A stretch of 64,000 nucleotides of DNA from Euglena gracilis (GCA_039621445.1 CP154955.1:1814558-1878557); one strand, 5' to 3'. Shown: positions 25,258-37,664, counted from the stretch's first letter. Notes: generated by a model not told the origin, from the sequence alone. Program-made: numbers and translations.

Positions 25258-25937
25258 CAGGGGGGGGGGGGGGTAAATGCGCTGGACGGCCCTCGGAAAA
25301 AATGCGCAAAAATGCGCAAAAAAAATGCGCAAAAAATGCGCTGAGTTGTGACATTCCTAAGGGAAAAAGGACTTAGAAAAATTTCCATCGGTGAGCCCAT
25401 AATTAAACCAAAATTACCAAAAAGAGAGCTGAAATGAAGGCATTTTGGCCAAAATAAAATGCACGAGCAAGTCATCACTCTCCGTTCACCATATTAACAA
25501 TGTAGGCCATGGTGCCCCTTACTTGTGACCAGGGGAGTAGGATTCCTGCGCATTTCATCTTGCTCCATCTGCTCAGCTTCTTGGCAGCAGGCTTTTGTCG
25601 AAATATAAAATTTCCATTGAACAAAAGCTTGGATGATCAGCCCTTGAACTTGAATCCATTTTGTGAAAAAATCTGAGGGAAGAATAGAGAATTTGATTAT
25701 TGGCGGAAAGAGGGATGGATGACAACATAGAATTGTTCAGAAGAACGGTGTTCAAGAACACCAATGTCAAATTTGTTTTTGACATATGGACAATGCGGAC
25801 AACATGGATGCAACAAAATACCTCCAAAAAGTGTAGAAAAAAAAAGTAAAAAAAAAAAAAAAAGCCCCCAAAAAATGCAAATTTTTGAAAAAATTGACAA
25901 AATGCGCAAAAATGCGCAGCGCATTTCCCCCCCCCTG
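25258..25937. mobile_element. 680-bp terminal-inverted-repeat element in copy A intron 4
   Basis: The left end reads CAG, a G run, then TAAATGCGCTG; the right end is the reverse complement of CAG, a G run, then AAATGCGCTGCG. Repeated AATGCGCAAA motifs lie just inside both ends. Copy B has no such sequence at the homologous point (about 37490-37500), where the flanks are directly joined. No transposase recognised, and the target duplication is not clear (possibly CCCT). Confidence 0.75.
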
Positions 25938-25964
25938 CCCTGGAATTTGACCAGAAGCTCTCAC

Positions 25965-26113
25965 CTACCACGTCTGCACCCCTCTGGCCCAATCCGGCTG
26001 GTGGTAGGGGTAGTCGTCCTCCGTCGTGATGCCGCCGTTGTCACTTCACCCACTGGAAGGCATCGTCCATGATGCCCCGTTGCAGCCGTTGGGCCGCGAG
26101 CACTCCACCAGCT
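25965..26113 (-). pseudogene. Copy A exon 4: GCNGG exon with indels
   Basis: Homologous to the intact exon in B (37517-37664) and C. One base is missing just inside the acceptor and another in the GCNGG-coding C run; one extra base lies before the VKDNGG codons and two near the end. The donor may be GTGAGA. The exact 3' boundary is uncertain. Confidence 0.8.
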
Positions 26114-26509
26114 CTGCGGGATGCGATTAGGGGCAGACCGCACTGGACATCACAAATTGATGGACCACAACACACTGTGCCAATCGTGTGCAGCGCAAGA
26201 GTTAAGGAGTTCCAGGTCCCAATCCCTGCTTCTGGGTTCAACCAATAAAAATAACAAAATAAGGCAAAAAAATAAGCCGGCCAATTCCCTTCTGGAATGA
26301 GGTGGAAAAAACAGTCTGGACAATGCATAGGTTGAAAAACCCCTTGCTCAAATTGCCAGCTCACAGCTGGAAGCTTTGCTGGAAAAAAGGCCACGGTTAA
26401 AAAAAAAACAGAACATATGTGGATCGGAATCAAACCTTTAATTTAAAGCCATCACGAAAACATGCAAAAACAAAAGCAAGAAAAGAAACACACACACTTC
26501 ATCCCACAC

Positions 26510-26719
<210 letters not shown>

Positions 26720-26932
26720 CTACTGGTCACTGGGGTTCCTCTGGTTCCGTTGTTCGCCCAAACAGGCACCTGCCAGGTGCGCACATTGGTGTGCTCCGGG
26801 AAGGGGTTGGCGGATATGTCCTGTTATCATATCGGGGGTCTCAAAAGATGTCCCATGTTGTGGGCCGTTTCTTTTTTGGGGTCACCATGCAACACCCATG
26901 TGAAACAGAGAGGCAAATGGTAGTGTGCACAC

Positions 26933-27133
26933 CTTCAGCAGATGGGTGTGGAACAGGTTAAAGATGCTCTTCTTGCGCTGGGGCACCTTCAGGCCGTGGT
27001 ACGTCGCGCGGAACTCGTCCCGGCAGATGTCCGCAAACGGATTCACGGCATGGACCGCACCTTCTGGCTCCCGGCGGTTCAGCTGCTCGATGTGGTCCAG
27101 GTTCTTCACGAAACACTTGAACCGCTGTGCCTC
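26933..27133 (-). CDS. Copy A exon 2: I29 inhibitor propeptide
   Basis: 201 nt, 67 codons, open throughout. The acceptor is CTCAG and the donor GTGTGC. It carries the ERFNIN-like helix and HAVNPFADICRDEF, the GNFD-like part of the I29 propeptide that blocks the active-site cleft until maturation. The copy B counterpart has lost one base; this one is intact. Confidence 0.9.
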
Positions 27134-27190
27134 CTGAGGCAAGAGAAGAAAATGCAACCTTGAAATGGAAATTGGCAACAACGTTTTTTG

Positions 27191-28335
27191 CATGCTAATG
27201 ATCCCGATCAGGGGGGAGGGGTCCCCCCCCCCCTAGGCGGAGTAAGGAGTCCTGGTGGCGGCGTTGGCGTTCGCGTACGCTCCGCCGCCAGTGGAGAACT
27301 TGGGCACCGCATGCGCTTCGCGCGAGCCTTCCCCTTTGGCCTCATTGAAACGTGGAAATTGGTTCCGCGATGTGGGCACAATGATGGCATGCGTGGGAGC
27401 CAAACTTTTGTAAAGGCGAGCAACCGTGTTGACGTATGTCTTAAAAGATGCAACTGGCATGGAACGAAGGCTGCCATTTTTTCCGGCCTTTTCCCGCTTC
27501 GCCTTTAGACAAGCTTCCACGTCTTCCTTGCTGCTGTAAAGTTCCGCAGCATCGACCGTCCACAGTGCCCAGCCCACAAAAATTTCGTCCAGAGTGGCAA
27601 AAGTTGCGCCGCGCTGCTTGTAAATATCCATGTATTCCAAAAAGGCCTTCATTGCAGCGTGGTTCTTGGGGATATTCTTTTTCTTCTGATCACCATGGGT
27701 TGGAAGAGAGGAACAGAGGGCATCAACCGTTGACCTTGATAATAAGGACATGGTGGTGCGCAAAACCGCCTCAAATTGGTCGACGGTGGGTGGATCAGGC
27801 ATCTGAGCATCCAACAGATTAACGGCACGCTTCATGGCTGTGGAGAGCGCATTCCGTACATCAACGACCTATTTCTTTGTTGATGATTTTTCTCAAAAAA
27901 TTCCGTTCACAATTTCCCACTTGGAAACTGAGAACGTTAAATGGTTTCCCAATGGGAAACCGTGAACACATTTTGGTGTTCACAGGTAGCCCATGAGGTA
28001 CCCATGAACGCCCAAAGGACACCCGTGAACACTAAAAATGCCAAAAATAGCGGGAAAATAGCGGGTCAGAAAAAATTGTCTCCAGTCAACCCACCCCCCA
28101 GGGACCCAAAAATGACCAAAAATCGCGAAAAATGCCAAAAATAGCACCTTTTTCAAAAATTTTCGGCGCTTTCGGCGTCGAAAAGTGTATCCCACTCCCC
28201 GCTGGGGGGGGGTTCCCCCCCTGGGGAGAGCCCCCCCCCCGGGGGGGGGGGGGGCTTGTCCAGACCCACCTCCCCCCACCCTCCCCCCCCCCCGGGGGTC
28301 CAAGGCTAAAAACCCTGGTCCCGGTACAGTAGATC
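27191..28335. mobile_element. Copy-A-specific insertion in intron 1 carrying a 200-codon ORF
   Basis: The flanks match copy B (38705-38725 and 38990-39010), but the 1145 bp between them have no counterpart there; B has an unrelated 270 bp. GATCA occurs at both edges and may be a target duplication. The right part holds G/C-run hairpins and a palindromic TTTCGGCG-type motif seen elsewhere in the window. Confidence 0.55.
27233..27835 (-). CDS. Intact 200-codon ORF, function unknown
   Basis: ATG at 27835, TAG at 27233-27235, no interruptions, moderate composition and no homopolymer translation, unlike most frames in this window. It reads as a soluble, helix-rich protein (LEYMDIYKQRGATFATLDEI; SFKTYVNTVARLYKSLAP). 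The second stretch recalls the helical core-binding region that precedes the catalytic domain in tyrosine recombinases, but no catalytic R-H-R-Y region follows. It lies in an insertion absent from copy B, so it is probably cargo or a remnant of a mobile element. Function not assigned. Confidence 0.45.
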   Translation of the reverse strand: MKRAVNLLDAQMPDPPTVDQFEAVLRTTMSLLSRSTVDALCSSLPTHGDQKKKNIPKNHAAMKAFLEYMDIYKQRGATFATLDEIFVGWALWTVDAAELYSSKEDVEACLKAKREKAGKNGSLRSMPVASFKTYVNTVARLYKSLAPTHAIIVPTSRNQFPRFNEAKGEGSREAHAVPKFSTGGGAYANANAATRTPYSA

Positions 28336-28504
28336 AAAAATTTCCGCTGAACTGAGGGCGGCCACACACACTCCATTCCAGATGAGCCCCATGCAAATCA
28401 TCCTACTGATCATAATTGCTCTGTCTCGAAAATTTCATACAACATTGAAACTTGAAAATCATTAATCAAATGGGATATTTGCAAAAAGATTGGGGGGAAA
28501 ATAC

Positions 28505-28633
28505 CTCTGTGATGTTTGAATAGTGCTTGTTATAGGTGGCCTTGAAATCCTTCCACAGGGAGGCGTCGCCGCCCATCCAGCGGGCATCCGCGGCAAATGC
28601 CAGGGACAGCAGGGCAAACACAGCGTGCTTCAT
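28505..28633 (-). CDS. Copy A exon 1: start codon, signal peptide, start of propeptide
   Basis: 43 codons from ATG at 28633, phase 0. The N terminus (MKHAVFALLSLAFAADA) is a typical signal peptide, followed by the start of the I29 domain (LWKDFKATYNKHY). It ends at a GT donor (GTATTT). The same 129-nt length occurs in copies B and C, which fixes the start codon. Confidence 0.9.
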
Positions 28634-28760
28634 TGATGACAGCTGTGAAATTCAGCAAAGCAGAAATAGCGATGTGGAAGCGAATAAAAAGGGGATATAA
28701 AATTTCACCATCTTTTTTAACCTGCAAGCATTCATAAATACATACATGCATACATACGTC

Positions 28761-28818
<58 letters not shown>

Positions 28819-31800
28819 TACCATTTTGCTGGACAATGGGAAAAACCGACGAAATAGACCCCCCCACTTCCTACAACCCGAGGGGGAGGGTTCCTCCCCC
28901 CCCCCAACTGGAAAATTTACTCAGGCGCTGCGCACCGAGGGAATGAGCTTTTTAATGCTTTTTTTTTGGCTGATTTTGTTCGAAAAAAAATTAGATAAAA
29001 AAGGATTACAAGGGGCACTTTGGTAAGCTTTGGGGTGAAAATTTTTTCTGCACTTCGAAAATGGGATGGAAAACTGTTTTTGACAAACCTAGACAGCTGG
29101 ATTCTTTGAAAAAAAAACTTTTTTTTGTATGTTTGACATGGTTTTGAATCCCAAGAAAAAGCTGTACAGAGAGGGGAGCCCCAGGCACGCTAAAAAGACA
29201 GAAACAGACATTTACGACGGCGTCAAATTGTCGGAAAGCAGGGTTTTCCACCGGTTCGTGCTAGGAAACCTGAAATCCGGTTTGTGATTGTTCGTGATTA
29301 TTAGTACCCGAACCCCCCCCCCCCCCCGCGTCGCATCCACTAGAATTTTTCCACTAAACAAATTTGGACTAGCTGCAGTCGAGCACCCCCCCCGGGGGTA
29401 TTGCGAACCCATAACCAAAAGCCTGTCCACCTCCGGAGCTGCCAAAATACTTGTTGTTACCTGGCACTCTCCTCTAGAAAATGACTCAAGAAAAATGAAA
29501 AGATCTGGGTTAAAAAAATGCAGAGGCTTTCAAGGGAAAAAAAGACACAAAAAATTAGCAACAAACATGCATTTATAATAATAATGATATCATGCATTTA
29601 CCAGAGCCAACATTTTTTGCAAATAAATTGAAAATAATGAAAAAAATGCATGAAAAAGGGGGTTGAAAAAAGGGTTGTGATCCCCTTAATTCAGCTCATC
29701 TGAACAATGCGAACGATTTCTTGGTCTTGCTTAGCGTCTTGGCGGGTGTAGGGAGGGAGTCACCAATTCCGAAAAAAAATATGTAAGTGCGATGGCTTTA
29801 ATTAACTTAGCAACTGTTGGAAAAAGTGAATAATTGAAAGCTCCCTGCTGTTACACTGAACCAGTTAGGTAAACAGGTGCCTGGAGAGGACCAAAGAGCG
29901 GCAGCACAGGAACGGAAAGAAGGACCGTTGCATCCTGTACCGCATCCGAGGGTTCAAAAGGCGACCATCAACGAGCCGTAACTGCAGGGGACGCCTTGGG
30001 CATGTGCTGCAATCATGGGTTCCACTGCATCAGATTTCTGCAAAGAATGTGGATGGTTCACTTCTTAGCCTGATAACCATGCAACACAACAGGCTTCAAG
30101 TCCACTGAAAATGGATATAAGGTGTGGGCCACTCCACCACTGTGGTGTGTTTCCCTCTCTTCTCCGAGTTTGTTGGGACAGCTTGCAACTGATACAAAAA
30201 TACCGAAGGGGGAAAAATTCTGACCAGGAACAACGGCTGACGGGAAAAACTCTGTCAGAGAAATTCATCAGAATTTACATCAAAATCCTCAGGTTTTCCT
30301 GAATCCAGCATTCAACAGTGGCGAAATTCTAAATTCCAAATCACAAAATAAAGCTAAAAATAACATTCTTTCATTTTGAATGGTCAATTCACTGCCTAAT
30401 ATGTGATTTGGAACAAAAATATTCCAAGAACTGGAGAGAAGCGCCAACGACTTGTTTGGAATTCACAGGAGGAAATCGGATTTTGTAAATACACCGGGAA
30501 AAATTCTGGACGGATCCTTTAAACGGCAGAAAAAAATACTGGACAAAATTTTGTTCAGAATTTTTCCCACAACAATTATTCCTGTTCAAATTTTCCCCCC
30601 TCCGATATGTGTGTCTGCACCAATCAGCCACCCACAGTGCCCGACTGGGCGCATGATCTGGCGGCACATGCCCAATTGGAACAACATGGATGGCGACAGG
30701 AAGGGGGCAAAGGGCTGCCGAAGGCATAGCGACCGCTGCGACCGCCTCCGCTGGCCGGGGGGACCAGCTGCACAGAGGCCCGGGCCCGGAAGGGCGGCGC
30801 AGTGTGTCCCATCGGGGAACAGTGGGCTTGCGGTGTCGCCACCCGTTGCGTACCCGGCAAGGGGCGGGGCCACTCTTCCATTAGAGGAGGGCTCATCCCC
30901 AATGGTGAATTATTTCAATTTTCATTTCAACCATCAACTTTTGACAGTTTTTGGTTCAAATTTCCAAATTCCCAAATTCCCAAAATCACATTTGTGGCCA
31001 ATTTGGGGGGGGGGGGGAATTGCACAGCGCGGAAAATTGGTCGTTGTTCAGACGGGGTGCGACTAAATGTGTGGATACAAACTCCCCAACTATCTGCCCT
31101 TATGTATAAAACATAATGTATAATTGTGCAATATTAATATTCCAGATAATTCTACAGATAGCTTTACACACCCATCTAGTTTTATATTGAACCTATTCTA
31201 CCCGTGTGATTTTGGCTGAAACGATGCAACCCGTCAGGGTTTTGGTTTGGTGTGCGGTTATGAGGGTCTCGTTCTCTGTCCAACAGGGTGCAGCAGAAAA
31301 AGTGGCATGGCCAATTGACTTTTTTTTTCTTTTCAAACTGCACTTTCCAGCCAAAATCCTGTTTGCAGCAATTTTGGAGCTATTGTGATTGAATATTCTA
31401 ACACGGAAAATTTTTGGGAGTTGGGGAAAGTGGGGGGGGGACCCAGCACCGCAACCTTGGACCCCCAACGCTTCCGTGCAAAGGGGGGATCCTCGCGGTC
31501 CTTCTTGTACTGCATCCCAATGGAGTGCCTGGGCGGGGCTCCAGCTCCACTGCAGTGGCCCCCGAAAGAAATCAGAGAGACACGCGACAGGCAATGACGG
31601 CGGGACGTATGCCACGGGCCGTCGGGGTCAAATGTACACCGGGCAGTGGACGTGCGGCCACGTGCCCACGGAAGAGGCGGCGGATGGCCGGGTAATGTTG
31701 AAAAGCCCTTTCCCAAAACTGGGAAAGCAGATGGAATCTGGGCGATCTCCGCGCTGTCGGTCTCGGGGGAAAAAAAAAAAGGCGAAAATTTTTGAAATTC

Positions 31801-32104
31801 GACCTTCTGGTGCACACACTCACATCGCTGCCAACCGGGAACATAAGATTAAGGCCACGAGAGAATTATTACAAATCATTTGAAACAAAATAGCGAAAGC
31901 GCCATAAAGACTTGGCACTGGACACTGATAAAAGCTTGGGGGCCCAACTAAATTTACCAAATAATTGAAATTTAAATGGAGACCAAACCCACCAGAAATT
32001 CCCAACAGAACCCGGTACGTTACTAAGCAATAATTATAGAGCCGGACGAGCAGGGGCAGAAAGGTGGTTCTTGCCCCCGGGACAGGGCGGGAATGGCCGC
32101 GGAT
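28634..32104. other. Intergenic region between copies A and B
   Basis: Upstream of A exon 1: a GACA microsatellite, C/G hairpins, and blocks conserved with 39313-43438. The conserved blocks at 30600-30900 and 31430-31700 have open frames on both strands, but indels and substitutions between the two units do not favour one frame. Nothing assigned. Confidence 0.55.
28771..28818. repeat. (GACA)n microsatellite
   Basis: About 12 GACA units upstream of copy A exon 1; no equivalent upstream of copy B. Confidence 0.95.
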
Positions 32105-32194
32105 TTACACCGCGCTGACGGCGTGCTCGGCGACGCCGTTGCAGTTCACGCCGCGCTGCAGGCGGATGTAGCCGCCCTCGCCCCAAGAGGCGCC
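32105..32194 (-). CDS. Copy B exon 9: C-terminal exon
   Basis: 90 nt ending in TAA (32105-32107). It encodes [15 protein letters not shown] and VNCNGVAEHAVSAV. It is preceded by AGTCTGCCTCC, as in copy A. Confidence 0.9.
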   Translation of the reverse strand, partial: GASWGEGGYIRLQRGVNCNGVAEHAVSAV

Positions 32195-33875
32195 GGAGGC
32201 AGACTCCTTTTTCCTTCCACTCAAGGTCGGTCGTCCCCTGTTAATTTGATTTTTATCTGCAAATGCTGCAAAATTGTTTTCTTTTATGGATGCCGCATTG
32301 TGAACGCATGAATGGATCACGGACCACAATGCGGCACCCGTGACGCGTTCACAATGCGGCGCGTGAATGCACCCCTGTTCCTCACTTGGGGACACCACCC
32401 ACACAGGCTGAATTCTGAATTTCGACAGGGGGGAGAATGCGGTCAAAAGAGTTCCGAATTGTTGGAACGGTAATTGTGCAGGATTATGCTGATTATGTGC
32501 TGATTATGCTGAAAACGCAGGGCAAAGGTGCACAAAAGAGCTGTTATTGGCATTTTTGCTAAGTTGTGGAACTGGCACTTTGCCAAGAAAACGGTTCAAA
32601 AACAGCTTGCTTTGCCACTTTAGGCCATTTTAGCCTGCAGACAATTTTTCCGTGCATTTTCCTTTCCATTTTAGCATGTGTGGCTTTCGCCTTCAAACAA
32701 TTGTCTTAAAAAATGCTCAAGGTTGTACCGAATAAAAAAATCATTGGGCTTAAAGAAATCTGGTGGTGTGCTGGCCGTTTCTCACGAGTGAGTTCAAAAG
32801 AGGGAAATCGGTAGAAGACAATGGTGATAATCTGTATAATAATCCAGTATTTTTGCACAATGGACCAAACAAAAAGAATTAATGAACAATTCCAACAGTC
32901 CAAATGATTTTGGACTTCCAAAAAAATATGCGGGATCATTTTTATGCGGGATTGTGCATCCTGCATTCTCCCCCTGGAGGGGGGTCTGGAGTGCCCTGGA
33001 GTGCCTGGGCAGGCAGGTAGTCCCCCTCCCCAGCCTGGTTGTGGGCCAAAATTTGTGGAAAAATTTGGCAAAAAAAACACTAGAGGGCCTTTTCAGTCCC
33101 TCTGGTGCCTTCAGGCGACGGAGCTCCCTGGCCGCGTCCACCCCCCCCCCCGGTGCTTTGGAGTGCCTGCCCAGGCAGGTCTCTCCATCGGGGATGGGGG
33201 CGGTGATGCCTGAAAATTCAGCCTGCCAACCAACAAAGCGCTGGATGCCAGAATTTTGGGGGTGCAATTTGGGACAAGACGTGGCTACACTTAGCACACT
33301 GGAGTTAGTTGATGCCTACATCTTGTTTCCACGTGATATTTCCAAGCCAATTATTTGTGACACCATTGCCATGGCGTTGGTGTTTCATGCCGTAGACAGT
33401 GAAACACAGTGCCTTCCAGCCCCAATCTGAGGCTAATGGCTATAAAGTCAGAGTAACCGTTAATGCATATGTAATGTAAGTCAATGCAATGGATACATGC
33501 AACAAACATCACTGATGAAAAAAATTCAGGATTTCTTGTGCTACTGCTAGCAGAGTTCTATTGACCGTGCGTTGTCTGTGCCACACTGTGTAGGACTCGG
33601 TCCTAGCCGCAGATTCATGGTGGGGGGGTGCTTTTCCGGGCCCAAACCCACCCACCCACTTTTTTGAAACTCCACCCACCCAAGAATGCCCCCCCCCGGG
33701 GGGTCAACCACCCACCCTCCCACCCACCAACCCAAAATCCAACCTAAAATGGCCGAAGACATATAAATGTTTCTCCAGCCCTGCCTTCGGCCGGACCAGG
33801 CTGACCCATGACGCACCTCCCACACCCAATCACCTGTGTGGAGTTAACGCCAAACCGATCAACAGCAGTCTGGGC
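32195..33875 (-). other. Copy B intron 8, nonconventional (paired ends)
   Basis: 1681 nt. It has the same CAGACT / AGTCTG terminal pairing as copy A and contains the homologous G-rich repeat copy (about 33610-33790), so both predate the A/B duplication. Confidence 0.8.
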
Positions 33876-33936
33876 CCAGGAGTTCTTCACGATCCAGTAC
33901 TTGACACCGGCAGGGGTCTGCCCATAGCCCTCAATA
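33876..33936 (-). CDS. Copy B exon 8: catalytic-Asn exon
   Basis: Encodes [18 protein letters not shown]; the usual IVGYG reads IEGYG. It is followed by GCCCAGACT, the same nonconventional intron start as copy A. Confidence 0.83.
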
Positions 33937-33950
33937 TGGACAGTGGGGGG

Positions 33951-34867
33951 GATCCCAGACAGTCGAAAAGGAGAGGAGTGCAGCCAATGACAAAATAACA
34001 CAGTGGAGGACTAAAAGGGATGAGAAAAAAAGAACCACGGTCAGCGAAAGGGCCAGGCTCTAAGACAGGAACATCATGCCGCAACATACGAGGACGTGGA
34101 GGAAATGACTGCCAAGAAAAACTCTAACGGGAATGCGAAATGCTAAGAACCCATGAAAACGGGGGTAATTCAGCAAAGCGGGGAGAGAAAGGGCACAGGG
34201 GTGCCATGCGGTGGTGGACGGGGTATTAAGTGGGGGGGGTAACAGCACCCATAAAATCTGGCGTGCGCGGAAAAAAAATTTGGGGGGTGGTGATGAAAAA
34301 AGGTGGAAAGAAATGGCGGGACCGGGTCATAATAGGAAAGTAAATCGCGAAAGGGCGCAGGGATTGACTTGGGGGGGGGGGGGAAGGCACACCCAAAAAC
34401 GGAGCCAGGGGGGGGGGGGAAAAATAAAAAACACTATCAAATGAAGCCAAAGAAAAGGGATGAAAGAAAAGGGATCGCCAACAATGACATGATGGGGGGT
34501 GAGGAAAAAGAAACGGAAACAGTCGGGGGGGGTGATCCTGGGGTCCGGGGGGCGGCAACCAGATGGTTTGGAGTCCGGGTGGGGTCGGTCAGTGGGGAAA
34601 GCAATTGCGCAAGGGTCGGGGGAAAAAAAGGTGGGGGGAGGTATAGGGGTGGGGGGGTATCGGGTGGGGGGGTATAGGCGAAGTTCCCGAGGGGGGGGGG
34701 GGTATAGGGGGGGGGGGTTTTAGGTTTTGGATTGGGCGGCCCCCATGGGGGGACCCTGGACTGGCCCAGCGAAAAGACAAGCCGAGGCCCACAGTGTGGA
34801 AAACAAAAAGAAAAAAGAAACAAAAAAACCCCAAAACGGGGGGGGTCATAAAAAATCTATTTTCATT
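33951..34867. mobile_element. Copy-B-specific insertion in intron 7
   Basis: Flanking sequence matches copy A intron 7 (about 22790-22820), but about 910 bp here are absent from A. The left part is unremarkable; the right part (34370-34740) is purine-rich with repeated GGGGGTATAGG-like units. No terminal repeats or ORF recognised. Confidence 0.6.
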
Positions 34868-35101
34868 TGGGCTTGCGACAGTCGATTCGGTGGAGCCACA
34901 CACGCCGAAAGTAACACACCGCAAGCCCCCGTCCCCCCGTCAAGGCTGGAGGATTTGAGGCACGTATCTATGTTTGGACTGACTCGAGGCCTGACGTCAG
35001 GAAAAATGAGATTTTTTTGGGAGTCATTCAGCTATTCTGATTTTTAAATAATAGTAAGAATCACTCCAACGACAAAATGAGATTCAAGCGACACAGTCGT
35101 C

Positions 35102-35160
35102 AGAACGCCATGGTCCAGGCCCACAGTCTCACAGGACTTCTTGATGCCGCCAATACAGCT
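35102..35160 (-). pseudogene. Copy B exon 7: catalytic-His exon with 2-nt deletion
   Basis: 59 nt against 61 in A and C. Two bases are missing just inside the 5' end, shifting the frame before GGIKKSCETVGLDHGVL. Confidence 0.83.
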
Positions 35161-35269
35161 GCCGACAGAGCGACGTGAACTTGCAAACCGGACCTAGAAG
35201 CATGCATCTCTTTAAGGACCCCCGGGTGTTGCGGCTAGCGCTAGAAATTTGGTCTGGAGAAAATTCGGG

Positions 35270-35700
35270 CTCTAAAACACCAAATAATACCCCAGGGTAT
35301 TATTTCTTTCGCCCAGTCCTGGGCCCCAGGGGCGGGGTATTATTTGGGGGGGGGGGGTAACAGCACCCCAATTTTTTTGAAATTTTTCGAAGTCCCGTAG
35401 GAGCCAAAATAGCGCCAAAACCCCCCGGAGTCATTTTTGGTGATGAAATCATTATGAAATGATAAAATTTAGCATTTCTGGAGGTCGGTCATATGATCCA
35501 GAAAAATCGATTTTTTCGTAATTTGTTGGCAGAGATTGTGATTTTCACCTACATTTTCAGGGCAAAATCCGGCCTTCGGCCCGAAACGGGGGGGGGGGGG
35601 GTATCCAACCCGGTCGCCGAAGTCGGACCCCGAGGGGGGGGGGTATTATTTGGGGGGGTGTTATTTGGGGGGAGGGTTTTAGCCTGCCCCCCCCCCGGGG
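35270..35700. repeat. Dispersed repeat family 4 (CCAAATAATACCCC / GGGGTATTATTTGG)
   Basis: Inverted blocks CCAAATAATACCCC and GGGGTATTATTTGGGG around TTTCGCCC. Related copies at about 5795-6125 and 7105-7330; a TATATTTGGGG version at 54355-54450. Confidence 0.75.
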
Positions 35701-36437
35701 GGGGGGGTGGGGCTGGAGCCGGCTTGAGCTGGGCTGGGGCGGGCTAGGCCGAAATCCGCCAATTTATTAAAAATGACTCGCAAACCACAGTCAAAATGCC
35801 CCAAAACACCCTCAAACGCCATGTTTGGCCATTTTTGAACATTTTCTCCAAAAAAAATTATGCGCTTCGCGCCAAACCTTGGGCTGGACCCTTTAACAAA
35901 GGGCTGGCTAGCAGGGCTAGCTGGACGCCACCCACCCCCCCGGCGTCCTGCTTGTGGTCAGGCGGCTGGGCTGGGCCAAAAAACTGGGGCTGGCTGAGGT
36001 ATTATGGTGTTATTTGGGAGGAGGGTTTACCACCCCCCGGCTGTCCTGCTTGGTCTGGTTCATTCATTCTACATTGGGACAATGGAGAATGAGCAAAAAA
36101 ATATATATATCCTTGGACCTATGTCGACATTTCTATCCTTGTACCGTCGCCAAAAACATCAAAAATTTGCGGCCTTTCCATTTTCTTCCTATCCAGGCCT
36201 TGGCCAGCCCTCGGCCCAAGGGTGATCGACCCTTGAAGGCAGAACAAGAAGGCCAAAATGCCATCCCCAAGACGATTTGGGCCGAATTCATCACCCCCAC
36301 CGGTGTGCCGATGCAATGTAAGATAAGAACTCCTTGGATGTCCCTTGTGTTCTATGCTGAAAGGCAGTCAACCGTCTGGCTGCGGTGTGTCTGTGTGTGG
36401 CATCGGAGTCGCCGCCTCGGCCCACGCCGCCCCGGCC

Positions 36438-36522
36438 GCCAGCCCTGGGTCGCGTCGACCGCGATGGACACGGGGCCCTTCTCCGCCACCCACGCCGCGA
36501 TCTGGTCCTCGTCCTCCGGCAG
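36438..36522 (-). CDS. Copy B exon 6
   Basis: 85 nt after a CGCAG acceptor. It encodes [20 protein letters not shown] and AVDATQGW. The W codon is followed by CGGCC, with no GT. Confidence 0.85.
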
Positions 36523-37043
36523 CTGCGAGGGGCGGGGGCCGGGGGGCCACGGTTGGGGTGGGGGGGGGGGGGGGGCAGGTCCCTGACTCCCATCTCCCAA
36601 CCAGTGACGTTTGAGCCATTTCGTAACTGAGGGCAAGGCCATGGCTGTCGAGTCGCCCTTCCGCTGGTTGAAAAGCAATCTGCTGGCCGGTTGAACACCC
36701 TCTCAAACAAACGGAGCCCCCAAAAGCTGGCTGGTCAGAGACCCCCGCCCCATGACCATGTCCCATGCTCAGAACATCCTGGCCCCTCCCAAAAAAAAGC
36801 CTTTTAAATGCCGCACTTCAAACTGCAATAATCCTAGTCAGCATCAAAGCAAAAGAGCAATCAGGGTTCAATAATAAGGTGTCGCTTAAGCAGAGGGACC
36901 ATTTCACTTTCTGGTCCATGGCTTGCACCACCTCAGGCCTGCTGGACTCCAGCAAGCTGAAATTTTTCTGATCTTATCCCATGGATCCCCAGGGGATAAG
37001 TCATAGGTTGGCTGGAAGGCAAAGCAAAGGAGGCAAGTCATAC

Positions 37044-37138
37044 GTCCACGAAGCCACGCACTTGCACCGCGTCGTGCTGTAGCTTGCTGTCACTGCAGGT
37101 GCTGCTGGTGCCGCACGCAGGGCGGTGCACCCGCCTCC
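37044..37138 (-). CDS. Copy B exon 5
   Basis: 95 nt, nearly identical to copy A exon 5. It encodes KLQHDAVQVRGFVD before a GTATGA donor. The left boundary has the same uncertainty as in A. Confidence 0.8.
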
Positions 37139-37516
37139 CTGGCAGTTTGTGGAGGGGATGGCGCACCAAACGTGCACACCCTGCAAACACATGCGGACTT
37201 TGCAACGTTTACGCTTAGGCAGGAAAAAGAAAAATCTGCGGGGGGCTGCATTATAGTGGACATGATCACAGCTGCCCCCCCCCCCCGGTACTGTGACAAA
37301 AGGGTGCATAGACCAGGGGGGAGCAACCTGACTGGAAAAAAATTATTTAAACAATGCCATGCGGAAATTTTAGCTGGTGGGAAAATGAGAAACGGGGTTG
37401 TTGAAACTTTCGCGAGTTTTGGCGATATGCATTAAATGAAGGTGACCTCTGATTTTTAGTTGCAGTATTCTCGCTGACCGCTCATAATACCCCCGCAATT
37501 GGACAGAAGCTCTCAC

Positions 37517-37664
37517 CTACCACGTCTGCACCCCTCTGGCCCAATCCGCTGGTGTAGGGGTAGTCGTCCTCCGTCGTGATGCCGCCGTTGTCCTTCACCC
37601 ACTGGAAGGCCTCGTCCATGATGCCCCCGTTGCAGCCGTTGGGCCGAGAGCACTCCACCAGCTC
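37517..37664 (-). CDS. Copy B exon 4: GCNGG exon
   Basis: Acceptor CGCAG. It encodes [20 protein letters not shown] and [18 protein letters not shown]. After YTS the sequence departs from copy C (SVDQGECC), so the true 3' boundary could lie 10-35 nt to the left of the GTGAGA donor used here. Confidence 0.85.

Noticed and set aside
30586-30902. Open frames conserved between 30.6-30.9 kb and 41.3-41.6 kb
   Set aside because: Conservation is explained by the segmental duplication. Indels shift all frames, and no domain is visible.
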